Notes: generated by a model from the sequence alone, not told the origin. Positions 8,683-17,756 are shown, counted from the first letter of the stretch. The stretch: DNA of 64,000 bases from Mobilitalea torta (GCF_050433395.1 NZ_JBNPXH010000006.1:124001-188000); one strand, 5' to 3'. Translations and numbers: made by a program.

Positions 8683-10461
8683 ATGAAGGGTAAAGGATGG
8701 GTATGGATACAGAAGGAGCTTACCATAAGGAGAAAGATGTTTCTGATCTACATTATAGGCGGTTTCCTTCCGATGCTGTTTGTCAGCCTGTATCTGATTA
8801 ATGGGACGAAGAACATTTTAATTCAGCAAAATAAGGATTCAGAGGTTTCAGAGCTTCAGCTGATAGGAGACGGAATTTATAAGAATGTCCGATCCATAGC
8901 GGAGGCTTCGAGGCGGCTGTATTTCCTTGAAATCATAGAAAAGCTGGGGACACATCAATACTACAGTTCGGAAGAGCTGGTCAACGATTACAATGAAATG
9001 AATAAGACTCTTCGAAATGTCTGCCTGCTGTACTATAACCAGGAGATTGAGAATGTCTGCTTCTATTTCAATAATCCTACCCTGTCCCGGAATCTAAGGG
9101 TAGCCATCATTGACGACGAGGTGAGGCAGCTGCCCTGGTTCCGGAAGACCTTGAGTGAGAACGGAAGATTAATCTGTGAATTTCACGGAGATTCCCTGAA
9201 TTATAAGAAATACCTTTCCTTTTCCCGAATCATCCGGACCAAGGAGGGAGGCACGGTGGGGATTGCCGTCATCGCAATGAAGGAGGAACGAATTCTGTTT
9301 CCTTTGCGGGGGCATGATACGGAAACCGTGTTGGTATTAAATAATGATGAAGTGGTTTATAGTAATTCGGAAGGCACGGAGAAGGGCGAATTGCTGTCCC
9401 TGTTAAAAGAAATGCCGGAGAATGAAAAAAGCAGAAATGTGCTGTACAAGGGGGAGGATGCGGTGCTGACCGTGATCCCCGTGGTGTATACCGGTCTTGT
9501 GGATAAGCTTTCCGTGGTAAGCATCCGGCCCTATAAGGATATGTTGAAAAAGGCAAACCAGCAGAGCCAGCAAAGTATACTGATTATTATGGGGAGCTTC
9601 GTGTTCGCAATTTCGATTATCAGTATCTTTGCCTGGAATTTCAGCAGCAGAGTCAATAATTTCAAGATACAGATTCATAAAGCCTCCCGGGGACAGTTCG
9701 ATATTGCGGAGAAGATCGGGGGAGAGGATGAGATAAGCTCCCTTTATGATGATCTGAGCCTGATGATTAATAATATAGAAGCTTTGATTAACCGGGTTTC
9801 GGAAGAGCAGATTCAGAAAGAGATACTGTACAGCAGGCAGAAGGAGATGGAATACAATATGCTTGCCAGCCAGATTAATCCGCATTTTCTGTACAACACC
9901 CTGGAGACAATCCGGATGAAGGCAAGAGTGAACGGAGAGTATGAGATCGAGGATATCACCAAGATGCTGGGCAAAATCATGCGCCATAATCTGCAGGTTA
10001 AGGATAAGCGGGTGACGCTGCGGCAGGAGCTGGCCATGGTAGAGGCGTATCTGAAGATACAGAAGTACCGGTTTGAGGACCGGGTTACCTATCATATCCA
10101 GGTGAATTGTGATGCGGAAGAGATTTATACCATTCCGCTGATCCTTCAGCCCATTGTGGAAAATGCCATGGTTCATGGAATCGAGACGAAGAAGGGAGCC
10201 GGGCATGTTGAAATTCTGGTGGACGAAGGGGAGGATACCGTCCGTATTCAGGTAATGGATAACGGGATCGGGTTTTCGGAAGAAAGACTGCAGGAGATGA
10301 GAGAGAGCATTCAGTCGGCTCCTGATAAGATGGGAAGTCATATCGGATTAAGAAATGTAAACCAGAGAGTAAAGCTGATGTATGGTGAGAAATATGGAAT
10401 CACCATACAAAGCGAGCCCATGGTAAAAACAGTGGTACAGATCAGTATTCCGCGCAGGTAA
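8683..10461 (+). CDS. YesM-like membrane sensor histidine kinase without adjacent response regulator
   Basis: Membrane kinase of 592 residues: membrane segment at about 19-39, extracellular sensor of about 260 residues, second membrane segment (about 299-321), HAMP (about 325-375), the His_kinase box SQINPHFLYNTLETIR with the phosphoacceptor His at 401, and a HATPase domain (VENAMVHG, DNGIGFS, GLRNVNQR). The type normally pairs with a YesN-like AraC-type regulator and senses sugars or peptides. Here no regulator follows; the next gene is a solute-binding lipoprotein 53 bases downstream. GGGGACAGGT precedes the ATG. Its regulator may be encoded elsewhere, or it may talk to the YesN-like protein at 32-34 kb; neither is shown by the sequence. 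Confidence 0.92.
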   Translation: MKGKGWVWIQKELTIRRKMFLIYIIGGFLPMLFVSLYLINGTKNILIQQNKDSEVSELQLIGDGIYKNVRSIAEASRRLYFLEIIEKLGTHQYYSSEELVNDYNEMNKTLRNVCLLYYNQEIENVCFYFNNPTLSRNLRVAIIDDEVRQLPWFRKTLSENGRLICEFHGDSLNYKKYLSFSRIIRTKEGGTVGIAVIAMKEERILFPLRGHDTETVLVLNNDEVVYSNSEGTEKGELLSLLKEMPENEKSRNVLYKGEDAVLTVIPVVYTGLVDKLSVVSIRPYKDMLKKANQQSQQSILIIMGSFVFAISIISIFAWNFSSRVNNFKIQIHKASRGQFDIAEKIGGEDEISSLYDDLSLMINNIEALINRVSEEQIQKEILYSRQKEMEYNMLASQINPHFLYNTLETIRMKARVNGEYEIEDITKMLGKIMRHNLQVKDKRVTLRQELAMVEAYLKIQKYRFEDRVTYHIQVNCDAEEIYTIPLILQPIVENAMVHGIETKKGAGHVEILVDEGEDTVRIQVMDNGIGFSEERLQEMRESIQSAPDKMGSHIGLRNVNQRVKLMYGEKYGITIQSEPMVKTVVQISIPRR

Positions 10462-10514
10462 GCAGCAAAGGGGGGCTTATGATACGGAGAATATTTAAGG
10501 GGAGGGTTATGTAA

Positions 10515-12194
10515 ATGAAAAGAAGAAGGGGGACATGGCTGCTGCTGATGTGCATGCTGACGGTTATGCCGGCCGGATGCAGCATATCCGAAACAAAAAG
10601 CGGCTCTTCTGCGACAGAACCGGGAGCCGGGACATTGGAACCCATCACATTCACATTTTACAGTGCCGACGGAAGTAAAGAAGATCCCTGGATCGATCCT
10701 GTGGCACAGGAGATTACAAGGCGGACCGGAGTAACTTTGGAGCTGGATTTTCCTGTGGACGGCGATGATCAGAGAATCGCCCTCATGATCGCATCGGAGG
10801 AATATCCGGATCTGATTTTTGCAAAGGGGGATTCGGACGCCCTGGTCTATGCGGGAGCTTTAATTGATATGTCAGACCTGATCGATCAGTATGGGCCGAA
10901 TATCAAAGCCTTGTACGGGGAGGAGTATAACAAGCTACGTTATACGAAGGAAGATCCCGGTATCTATCAGCTGTCCAGCAATCGTGTCGGAGGAACCTAT
11001 TACAGTTCCAGCGGAACCGCGCAGCTGCAGTTTGCAGTGCTGGAGGCCAATAACTGGGAGATTCCCAGAACCTTAGAGCGGTATGGGGAGATGATCAAGG
11101 ATTATAGGGAAGCCAATCCCCGGATTGACGGTCTCGAAACCATTGGTATCAGCTTATCCTGTTCCGACTGGCATTGGTATATTACCCTGTCAAATCCCTC
11201 CGGATTCATTGCCAACGCTTCACCGGATAACGGACAGTGGATTATAGATGACAAAAACAATTTCAAGGCGACTTACAAACATGCCGCGGAAGGTCAGAAG
11301 GAATATTATCAGTGGCTGAACCGGATGTATCTGGAAGGGGTTCTGGATAAGGATTTTGCCACACAGACACATGACGATTATATAGCCAAGATTTCCTCCG
11401 GACGCGTTTTGGGACTGATGGATGCCGATTGGGATTATGCGGAGGCCGAGACGGCATTGAGAGCCGCCGGAAAATCAGAGAGAAATTATGCGGGGCTTCC
11501 TGTAACCATGAGGGAAGATCAGAAGGCAGCCTCATTAATGAACCAGGGCCTTACCGTCGGCTGGGGAGTCGGCATTACAAAGGCCTGCAAGGATCCCGTC
11601 AGAGCGGTTAAGTTCCTGGACTGGCTCTGTACCGATGAAGCGCAGGTGCTGATTCACTGGGGGCTGAAGGATGTAAATTATTTTATTGATGAGAACGGAC
11701 ACAGATACAGAACGGAAGATGAGATCAGAAGATCCCGGGAAGAGGTGGATTACAAGGATAAAACCGGTATCGGACTTCATAACTATCCTTGGCCGTGCTA
11801 TGGGGATGGTGTGGTGGATTCTACCGGGTCAACCTATACCACAACCTCAAAGGATTCCGTCATTATGAATTATACGGACATCCAGAACAAAGCAAGGAAA
11901 GCGTGGGGCGTTGATCTGCTGATTGATATCTTCCCTCAGCCCGATGAATTTGATATTCCTCCCTATGCACCGATTTATCGACAGAATGTACCGGATGAAT
12001 TCAGCAGCCATGTTACAAGGCTGGATGAAATTGCCTGGCCGGGACTGATCGCCTGCGTTATGTCTAAGGAAGGCGAATTTGATGCCAATTGGGATAAGAT
12101 GCAGAATGATTTTAAAGCGGCAGGAATTGATACGGCGAATGAGATGCTGACCAGGCTGATTCAGGAGCAGGTGGCATTCTGGTCAGGAGATTAA
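10515..12194 (+). CDS. Extracellular solute-binding lipoprotein, no permeases beside it
   Basis: Protein of 559 residues with a lipoprotein signal: positive start MKRRR, hydrophobic stretch, lipobox MPAGC with Cys at about 23. The rest resembles family-1 sugar-binding proteins of the LplA/YtcQ size class (about 500-570 residues). GGGGAGGG lies upstream of the ATG. It follows the kinase gene closely, so they are probably one transcript, ending at the terminator at 12214-12256. ABC permeases, normally next, are missing; the protein may serve a permease pair elsewhere or present ligand to the kinase. A distant paralogue with permeases is at 36113-37834. Confidence 0.88.
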   Translation: MKRRRGTWLLLMCMLTVMPAGCSISETKSGSSATEPGAGTLEPITFTFYSADGSKEDPWIDPVAQEITRRTGVTLELDFPVDGDDQRIALMIASEEYPDLIFAKGDSDALVYAGALIDMSDLIDQYGPNIKALYGEEYNKLRYTKEDPGIYQLSSNRVGGTYYSSSGTAQLQFAVLEANNWEIPRTLERYGEMIKDYREANPRIDGLETIGISLSCSDWHWYITLSNPSGFIANASPDNGQWIIDDKNNFKATYKHAAEGQKEYYQWLNRMYLEGVLDKDFATQTHDDYIAKISSGRVLGLMDADWDYAEAETALRAAGKSERNYAGLPVTMREDQKAASLMNQGLTVGWGVGITKACKDPVRAVKFLDWLCTDEAQVLIHWGLKDVNYFIDENGHRYRTEDEIRRSREEVDYKDKTGIGLHNYPWPCYGDGVVDSTGSTYTTTSKDSVIMNYTDIQNKARKAWGVDLLIDIFPQPDEFDIPPYAPIYRQNVPDEFSSHVTRLDEIAWPGLIACVMSKEGEFDANWDKMQNDFKAAGIDTANEMLTRLIQEQVAFWSGD

Positions 12195-12213
12195 CTGTAA
12201 AACCATGAGGAAA

Positions 12214-12256
12214 TAAGAGCTCATCCTTCCTATCTATTTATGCTCTTAGTTTTTTA
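12214..12256 (+). terminator. Terminator after the kinase/lipoprotein pair
   Basis: Seven-base stem TAAGAGC / GCTCTTA followed by a GTTTTTTATT tail. It overlaps the 3' end of the convergent MFS gene. Confidence 0.6.
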
Positions 12257-13425
12257 TTTCCGTAGATCGCAATCAGCATTAATACGGGAAAGAGAATTGC
12301 CGCCAGAATCCCCAGCCTCAGATTATCACCGAAACGGCTGGAAACCAATCCTACCAGGGTAGGACCGCTGGAGCAGCCAAGATCGCCTGCCAGCGCCAGC
12401 AGTGCAAACATTGCGGTACCGCCTCGTTTAATGGAAGCGGAGGCCTGGCTGAAGGTACCCGGCCACAAAATACCTACAGATAGTCCGCACAGTGCACATC
12501 CCAATAACCCCAGGGCGGGAATGGGAATCAGGGAGATTCCCAGGTAGGAGAAGATGCATAAGAATACACTGTAGGTCATAAAACGGTCCAGATTAATTTT
12601 ATCACCATATTTCCCATAGAATACCCGGGATAGTCCCATGAAGACCGCAAAGGCCATGGGACCGGCCAGATCGCCAACCGTCTTGCTCACTCCCAGACCT
12701 TTCTCTGCAAAGGTGGAGGCCCACTGACTGACCGCCAGCTCACTGGCACCGGCACATACCATCATCAGAATCAGCACCCAGAAGGTTTTAATTGAAAAAA
12801 GCTCCTTCAGTGTCAGTCCGGTCTCGCCGTCCTTGATCAGGGAAGCGATGGGAACCTTTGCGAAGAGGATGGCATTCATCAGTGGAATAATGGCCCAGAT
12901 TACCGCCAGCATCCGCCAGCTGGATATCCCGAAGATACGGAAAAACAGGGTGGAGATCAGGACGACTCCCACATGGCCCCAGCAGTAGAAGGAGTGTAAC
13001 AAGCTCATTGCTTTTTCCTTATTGTCCGTAGGGCAGGCTTCCAGGATGGGGCTTACCAGAACCTCCAGCAATCCTCCGCCTGTGGCATAGATCACTACCG
13101 AAATCAATATGCCGGCAAAGGGATCGGCGAAGAGATCTGGCAGCACGGCCAGGGATGCCAGCCCGACCGCCGGGAAGATATGTGCGATCAGCATGGAGAT
13201 GCGATAGCCGATCTTGTCTACAAAGGATATGGCCAGTAAATCCACGGTTAACTGTATTCCGAAGTTGATTGTAACCAGCATTGTGATTTTTGACAGGGGA
13301 ATGTGATAGGTCTGCTGAAAGGTGAGAAAAAGCAGCGGGACAAAATTATTGATAATTGCCTGTACGATATAGCCAATAAAGCAGGCATAGACTGTTTTCT
13401 GATATTTATTTTTCTTATTCATCAT
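12238..13425 (-). CDS. Major facilitator superfamily transporter
   Basis: Integral membrane protein of 395 residues with about twelve hydrophobic segments, the normal MFS length. The loop after the second segment reads SFVDKIGYR, a variant of the family GxxxDRxGRR motif, and YGKYGDKINLDR fills the same place in the second half. The large cytoplasmic loop after segment six (IKDGETGLTLKELF) is typical. The substrate is uncertain; the general shape resembles sugar or metabolite carriers of gut Clostridia. It converges on the lipoprotein gene and shares its terminator region, so it belongs to a separate transcript. Confidence 0.85.
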   Translation of the reverse strand: MMNKKNKYQKTVYACFIGYIVQAIINNFVPLLFLTFQQTYHIPLSKITMLVTINFGIQLTVDLLAISFVDKIGYRISMLIAHIFPAVGLASLAVLPDLFADPFAGILISVVIYATGGGLLEVLVSPILEACPTDNKEKAMSLLHSFYCWGHVGVVLISTLFFRIFGISSWRMLAVIWAIIPLMNAILFAKVPIASLIKDGETGLTLKELFSIKTFWVLILMMVCAGASELAVSQWASTFAEKGLGVSKTVGDLAGPMAFAVFMGLSRVFYGKYGDKINLDRFMTYSVFLCIFSYLGISLIPIPALGLLGCALCGLSVGILWPGTFSQASASIKRGGTAMFALLALAGDLGCSSGPTLVGLVSSRFGDNLRLGILAAILFPVLMLIAIYGNKKLRA

Positions 13426-13647
13426 ATGAATGGACTCCTCTTATTTTCCGGTGTTTTTTCTAGTGAGTATCAAGACGGCAATAATTAGAGAGTATAGCAA
13501 ACTAACCCCGATACTGCAAGGGTAAAAAACCATAAGTGAAAAATTTTTATGTGATATACAAAAACATGCAACCCTGGCATTTTTTTCATCGTCTAATTGA
13601 GGAAAGGATGAATTCTGAAATCTATTTTAATGAAAGGAAGGGGTATT

Positions 13648-16008
13648 ATGAAGAAAATGATTGCACTAATGGTAAGCGGTGTTGTTCTGGTATCTTCTTT
13701 GCCGATGCCCAGAGCGCTGGCCATGGCTGAGACTGCCGGGAAGGCAGGGATTGCAGCGGAAATAGCAGAAGAGGACGCGGTTGCGGATATCATCGCAGCT
13801 GCAGGAGAAGATAAAGCACCCGTAGTAACTGTATCAGAGGAAAAGAGGAATCTGATTGCGGCTTCCACCCCAGGGGGAAGTTCAGAGCAGCCCACCCAGG
13901 CGGCTCTTGAGGCGGCGATTAAGATGGTTAAGTCCAAGATTATGATTCCGGCAGAATATTCGGAATTTGATTACTATTTTAATGATTTCGGCTCCTACTC
14001 CGGTGCATACTGGAACATGAACTGGAGAACCAAGGACGGGAATGCACGGATTAGCGTCAGCTGTGATAAGGATTTCCATATCATAGATTACTACAAGTCC
14101 GATTATTCCAACCGGGAGACCGGGGTATCCAAGTATTTGAGGAAGGAGCTTAAGAAAACGGCTGAGGATTTCATTACCAAAACCGTTCCGGATACCTTTG
14201 GAAAGCTGAATTACATCAGCGTGGATTTCGACGGTGTGTACAACGGAAACTATGGATACCATTTCCAGAGAGTGGAGAAGGGCATCCCCTTCCCTGAGAA
14301 TTATGTCAATGTGTCGGTGAACAGCATCACGGGAGAGGTTACCGCCCTTACGGTCAACTGGCTGTATGATGCCAAGATACCGTCATCAGCGACGAAGCTG
14401 TCCCTGGAGGATGCCTCTAAAAAGATCAAAGAAAGTATGCAGATGAAGCTGGAATACCGTTCAGGCTATGGATACATTCCCATATATGAAGACATAGCAC
14501 GGACGGCGAAGAAGGCGTTTCTGGTATATGAGCCGACGCTGCCCTATATCTCCGTTGATGCGGTCACCGGAGAGGTATATCTGAACAAGGCGGAATGGAG
14601 GGATACCGGAGCAAAGGACAACTTTGCGGCGATGGAAACGGAGAGCGCGAAAATGGCAATGGGCGGAGACATGTCTCTTCAGCTGACCACAGAGGAGCTG
14701 GCCCGGATCGAGGAATTGGGAAAGGTCATTACCAAGGAAAAAGCCATCGAAGCGGTAACCAGTAATTCTGCTCTGTATCTGGATAAAAATCTCGTTCTGC
14801 AGTCGGCAACCCTGAACAAGCAGACGGACAGCAGCGGAAAAGCCTCCTATGTCTGGAATATCAGTCTGAATGATCCGAGAGAGATCAATTATGAGAAGGA
14901 TGCAAGCTATTACCGGGCCTATGCCTATGCTACGGTAGACGGCGTAACCGGTAAGATTTTAAGCTTCCATGCTTCTGTAAAGAGCTATTATGACGAAGTG
15001 AAGCACCAGTGGACCGAAGTGAAGGTTCCCCATGATATAGAAAAAGCCAGAGCAGTTCTGGAGAAGTTTATGAAGGCGCAGGCAAAGGACCGTTTCAGTA
15101 AATCGGTTCTGTCGGAGGCCAGTAATGATTATGTCGTCTATTATAAGAATAACCAGAGCGTATACGGAGGCTATTCCTATCTCTATAACCGGACTAATGA
15201 AGGAGTAGAGTATCCCAACAACCGGCTTTACGGTTCCGTGGACGGCGTGACAGGCAAGATTTATTCCTTTGGCTCCTACTGGGATGACAGCGTTAGCTTT
15301 GAGTCCACCAAGGGCGCTATGGATGCTGCCAAGGCTATGGATGCCTATCTGGCGAAGGAAGGCTACGGGCTGAAATATGAGATTAACCAGATCGGGGAAT
15401 ATGATTCAAAAAGTAGCAGTCCTGCTTCCATAAAATATGAAGTACGTCTTGTATACCGTCCGGATGTCAACCCCTCCGCAATCTCTCCCTTTACCGGAGA
15501 GCAGCTGGATTATGACGGCAAGGCGTATCAGGCGGCGAAGTCCTATACCTATGAAGATGTTACGGATGAGAAGCTTTACCGCAATATCCTGCTTCTTGCA
15601 GATATGAACATCGGCTTTGACGGCGGCAAATTCCTGCCGGAGCAGGCGATTACGGCAGGCGAGCTGAATGAGCTGATGGATAAGATCGGATACGGTTATT
15701 ATACCGATACCGCCCAGGCAGGCCAGAAGGATACCAGGCTGATTACGAGGGAAGAAGCGGCTCAGATCTTTATTTCCAAGCTTGGCTTAGATAAGCTGGC
15801 ACAGCTGAAGGGTATCTATAAAACTGACTTTACCGATGAAGCTTCCATTGATACCAAGTATCTGGGTGCAGTTGCCCTGGCCAAGGGTCTGGGACTGGTG
15901 AAGGCGGATAATGAGCAGAGGTTTAATCCGAAGAGCAGTATCTCCCGCTACGATGCGGTGGAGCTGATTATGAATTATATCTCGGTACAGAGAAGCGGAG
16001 TATATTGA
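13648..16008 (+). CDS. Secreted YcdB/PepSY-like repeat protein with C-terminal S-layer homology repeats
   Basis: Protein of 786 residues with a signal peptide (MKKMIALMVSGVVLVSS, cleavage likely after the ALAMA region, near 28). The middle is built from repeated blocks of about 150 residues containing SVNSITGEVTAL, SVDAVTGEVYLN, TVDGVTGKILSF or SVDGVTGKIYSF; the VDxVTGK signature is that of PepSY/YcdB-YcdC domains. Two S-layer homology repeats at about 660-780 (LLADMNIGFDGG, then ALAKGLGLVKAD, then ISRYDAVELI) should anchor it to the cell wall polymer. The start at 13648 is preceded by GAAAGGAAGGGG; ATG 13630 is inside that site. PepSY domains are often protease inhibitors, so regulation of wall-associated proteases is possible but unproven. 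Confidence 0.85.
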   Translation: MKKMIALMVSGVVLVSSLPMPRALAMAETAGKAGIAAEIAEEDAVADIIAAAGEDKAPVVTVSEEKRNLIAASTPGGSSEQPTQAALEAAIKMVKSKIMIPAEYSEFDYYFNDFGSYSGAYWNMNWRTKDGNARISVSCDKDFHIIDYYKSDYSNRETGVSKYLRKELKKTAEDFITKTVPDTFGKLNYISVDFDGVYNGNYGYHFQRVEKGIPFPENYVNVSVNSITGEVTALTVNWLYDAKIPSSATKLSLEDASKKIKESMQMKLEYRSGYGYIPIYEDIARTAKKAFLVYEPTLPYISVDAVTGEVYLNKAEWRDTGAKDNFAAMETESAKMAMGGDMSLQLTTEELARIEELGKVITKEKAIEAVTSNSALYLDKNLVLQSATLNKQTDSSGKASYVWNISLNDPREINYEKDASYYRAYAYATVDGVTGKILSFHASVKSYYDEVKHQWTEVKVPHDIEKARAVLEKFMKAQAKDRFSKSVLSEASNDYVVYYKNNQSVYGGYSYLYNRTNEGVEYPNNRLYGSVDGVTGKIYSFGSYWDDSVSFESTKGAMDAAKAMDAYLAKEGYGLKYEINQIGEYDSKSSSPASIKYEVRLVYRPDVNPSAISPFTGEQLDYDGKAYQAAKSYTYEDVTDEKLYRNILLLADMNIGFDGGKFLPEQAITAGELNELMDKIGYGYYTDTAQAGQKDTRLITREEAAQIFISKLGLDKLAQLKGIYKTDFTDEASIDTKYLGAVALAKGLGLVKADNEQRFNPKSSISRYDAVELIMNYISVQRSGVY

Positions 16009-16031
16009 TTTTGGGTATATTCGGTATGTTC

Positions 16032-16059
16032 TTGACAATGTATATTTTGACCTTATAAT
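16032..16059 (+). promoter_or_regulatory. Strong vegetative promoter
   Basis: TTGACA (16032-16037), 16 bases, TATAAT (16054-16059): consensus in both boxes. It points into the 12-residue frame at 16115 and the RNHCP gene beyond. Confidence 0.75.
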
Positions 16060-16114
16060 GAGAACTGCAACTTAAGATTTACTGAAGACCAAAGAGACAA
16101 TATAAGGAGGAGAA

Positions 16115-16153
16115 ATGAGAAGATTTTGCCTGTGTACTGTGCTCACATACTAA
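16115..16153 (+). CDS. Very short open frame (12 codons) with strong ribosome site
   Basis: AAGGAGGAGAA directly precedes ATG 16115, which encodes MRRFCLCTVLTY and stops. With a consensus promoter 56 bases upstream it is likely translated. It may be a leader peptide, or the beginning of a gene whose remainder was replaced by the element-like sequence that follows. Three residues of Cys/Thr/Tyr character at the end give no attenuation logic I can defend. Confidence 0.35.
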   Translation: MRRFCLCTVLTY

Positions 16154-16373
16154 CGGGGGATGAAGCCTGAGCCGGTGAGATTTAAGATACACCTACTGCT
16201 GGATGGTGGTTAGGACTGCCATACATTGACCGATACAATATAAAGTCGGTAACAGTTCGGATCAGGGGATGCGACAGGCCCTTGTGAAGCAGGAAGCAGA
16301 AGTATTCGCCGTTTCCAGAGAATGGCGGAGAATAGGTCAATGCTTTTATCAAGCCCGGAGGGATAAAATCCAA
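16154..16373 (+). mobile_element. Possible decayed IS200/IS605 (TnpB) right end
   Basis: Near 16284-16300 lies GTGAAGCAGGAAGC, a string that from memory commonly marks the 3' end of tnpB and its guide RNA; in frame it reads ALVKQEAE, as TnpB tails often do. Two hairpins follow, as at IS605 right ends: CGCCGTT with AATGGCG (about 16309-16335) and TTTTATC with GATAAAA (about 16345-16371). The tnpB body, tnpA and the left end are not present; the frame has a stop at 16227. So this would be a fragment. An unrelated structured leader RNA is the main alternative. Confidence 0.35.
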
Positions 16374-16395
16374 GAAAGAACAGAACCCCGCCCCT

Positions 16396-16419
16396 TAATA
16401 TTTGAAAATTCAAATATTA
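16396..16419 (+). promoter_or_regulatory. Perfect palindrome abutting the RNHCP ribosome site
   Basis: TAATATTTGAA and TTCAAATATTA, 11 bases each, separated by AA. The last base is the first base of the AGGAGG site (16419-16424). As RNA it would fold against the ribosome site; as DNA it could be an operator. Confidence 0.6.
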
Positions 16420-16431
16420 GGAGGGCTCGGT

Positions 16432-16749
16432 GTGAGCAGAGAACAAGAAAATTGCGGATTTATCTGCGGACATTGCGGGAAGAAGGTCCTGCCGCTGTCC
16501 AACGGAAGTTATCGGAACCACTGTCCTTTCTGCCTGTATTCCTTGCATGTGGACGGAATTCCGGGTGACAGGAGCAGCGGCTGTAAGGGGCTGATGAAGC
16601 CCGTAGGAGTTGTTTATAACAGCAGGAAAGGATATCAGATCCTGCACCGATGCAATGTATGCGGCTTTGAACGGGTGAACAAAATTGCCGAGCATACGGT
16701 AATGCCCGATGATTTTGATGAAATCGTACGGTTGGGCAGGATAGGATAA
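16432..16749 (+). CDS. RNHCP-domain zinc-binding protein
   Basis: Small cytoplasmic protein of 105 residues. It has four Cys pairs or near pairs: CGFICGHCGKK, RNHCPFCLYS (the motif that names the RNHCP family), GCKGLMKPV and LHRCNVCGFE, so it probably binds zinc. AGGAGG stands 7 bases before GTG 16432; an in-frame ATG at 16402 lies inside the palindrome and has no ribosome site. Function of the family is not known to me; nucleic acid binding is plausible. The gene is alone on its transcript, ending at the terminator at 16757. Confidence 0.85.
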   Translation: MSREQENCGFICGHCGKKVLPLSNGSYRNHCPFCLYSLHVDGIPGDRSSGCKGLMKPVGVVYNSRKGYQILHRCNVCGFERVNKIAEHTVMPDDFDEIVRLGRIG

Positions 16750-16756
16750 GAATCAA

Positions 16757-16790
16757 AAAAGGGCTGCTTTCAAGGCAGCCCTTTTGTAAA
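16757..16790 (+). terminator. Terminator of the RNHCP gene, probably bidirectional
   Basis: Eleven-base perfect stem AAAAGGGCTGC / GCAGCCCTTTT. T tracts occur in both orientations, so it can also serve the convergent MerR gene. Confidence 0.85.
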
Positions 16791-16802
16791 ACAGAATTAC
16801 TT

Positions 16803-17756
16803 CTATTTTACACCTCTTAATTTTATAGGAGCATAAAGATTCATCTGATGGTAGCCAAGACCTTCTTTAATTTCATCGTCCACATAAATCATGTGTCCCA
16901 TCAGCTCGCGATCACTGTCAATGATGAAATTTGTACCTTCAAGCCATTTCTCCATCTTGCTCCTCACCCTGTCGTGGCTTTCACCGTCCCCATCCACGCT
17001 GACCGCAACGGCATACAGCCCGCCGGTGTATTCGATAATTTTATATGGGTGGGTATCGGTTTCAGTGACTTCGTCTTTGATTGCCCAAATCCATTCTGCC
17101 TTTCCGTCTTTTCCATACAGGAAATCGGGAGAATCGAAAATAACAGGTTTAAATAAATGGTTGTGCGCTTCCTGCCACGGCCCGAAGCCTCCGCCAAACA
17201 GTTCGTCAAATGTCATAAGCCCTGAGGTCACTGCTCTGAACCTGTGTATTCTGACAATCATGATATCCGGTATCTTGTTGTCCAGTTTCTCCGTGACCTC
17301 CAGCAAACGCTTCACCGTTGAAGGATTGCCATTGTAATCCACATTTACAATTTGAGTTTCAATTTCTTTTGCCTTCTTATATAGAAAATTAATATCCGAT
17401 TCCTTGCCAAAATCGGCTTGCTGGATTTGACGGATAAATTCTAGCACAATTTCTTTCAGTTCATGTAAAAGGGCGACTTCTTCATCAATATCATTAACCT
17501 TTTTCCCCAGAACCTCTAAAACAATCTCGGAACCGGATGTATGGAAGATACGTTGAATGTCCTTAATACTGATATTTAATTTACGCAGGATTAAAATTTG
17601 TTCCAATCGCTTTACGGAAGCTTCATCATACAACCGGTAAGCGTAATCCTTGCTGCGGGTGCTGGTTATCAGCCCCATATCCTCATAATAGCGGAGTGTG
17701 CGGGCGGATATATCGTACTTGACCGACACGTCTCTGATTTTTACCAACTCATTCAT
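16803..17756 (-). CDS. MerR-family regulator with GyrI-like ligand-binding domain
   Basis: Protein of 317 residues. N-terminal winged helix of the MerR type (about 3-72: VSVKYDISARTLRYYEDMGL, then YRLYDEASVKRL), a long dimerisation helix (about 80-130), then a C-terminal GyrI-like/effector-binding domain of about 150 residues. This is the plan of BmrR-like multidrug sensors. No transporter gene is adjacent, so the target is unclear; it may regulate itself. AGGAGG is 7 bases before the ATG at 17756, favoured over the TTG at 17762. No redox or metal Cys cluster is visible, so a small organic ligand is more likely than a metal. Confidence 0.88.
   Translation of the reverse strand: MNELVKIRDVSVKYDISARTLRYYEDMGLITSTRSKDYAYRLYDEASVKRLEQILILRKLNISIKDIQRIFHTSGSEIVLEVLGKKVNDIDEEVALLHELKEIVLEFIRQIQQADFGKESDINFLYKKAKEIETQIVNVDYNGNPSTVKRLLEVTEKLDNKIPDIMIVRIHRFRAVTSGLMTFDELFGGGFGPWQEAHNHLFKPVIFDSPDFLYGKDGKAEWIWAIKDEVTETDTHPYKIIEYTGGLYAVAVSVDGDGESHDRVRSKMEKWLEGTNFIIDSDRELMGHMIYVDDEIKEGLGYHQMNLYAPIKLRGVK

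Noticed and set aside
9403..10341. 312-codon minus-strand open frame inside the kinase gene
   Set aside because: The plus frame has the full kinase motif set; the antisense frame is His/Leu-rich shadow sequence.
16269..16568. 99-codon plus-strand frame overlapping the RNHCP gene
   Set aside because: It starts in the TnpB-like tail and runs out of frame through the RNHCP gene, which has the motif and ribosome site.
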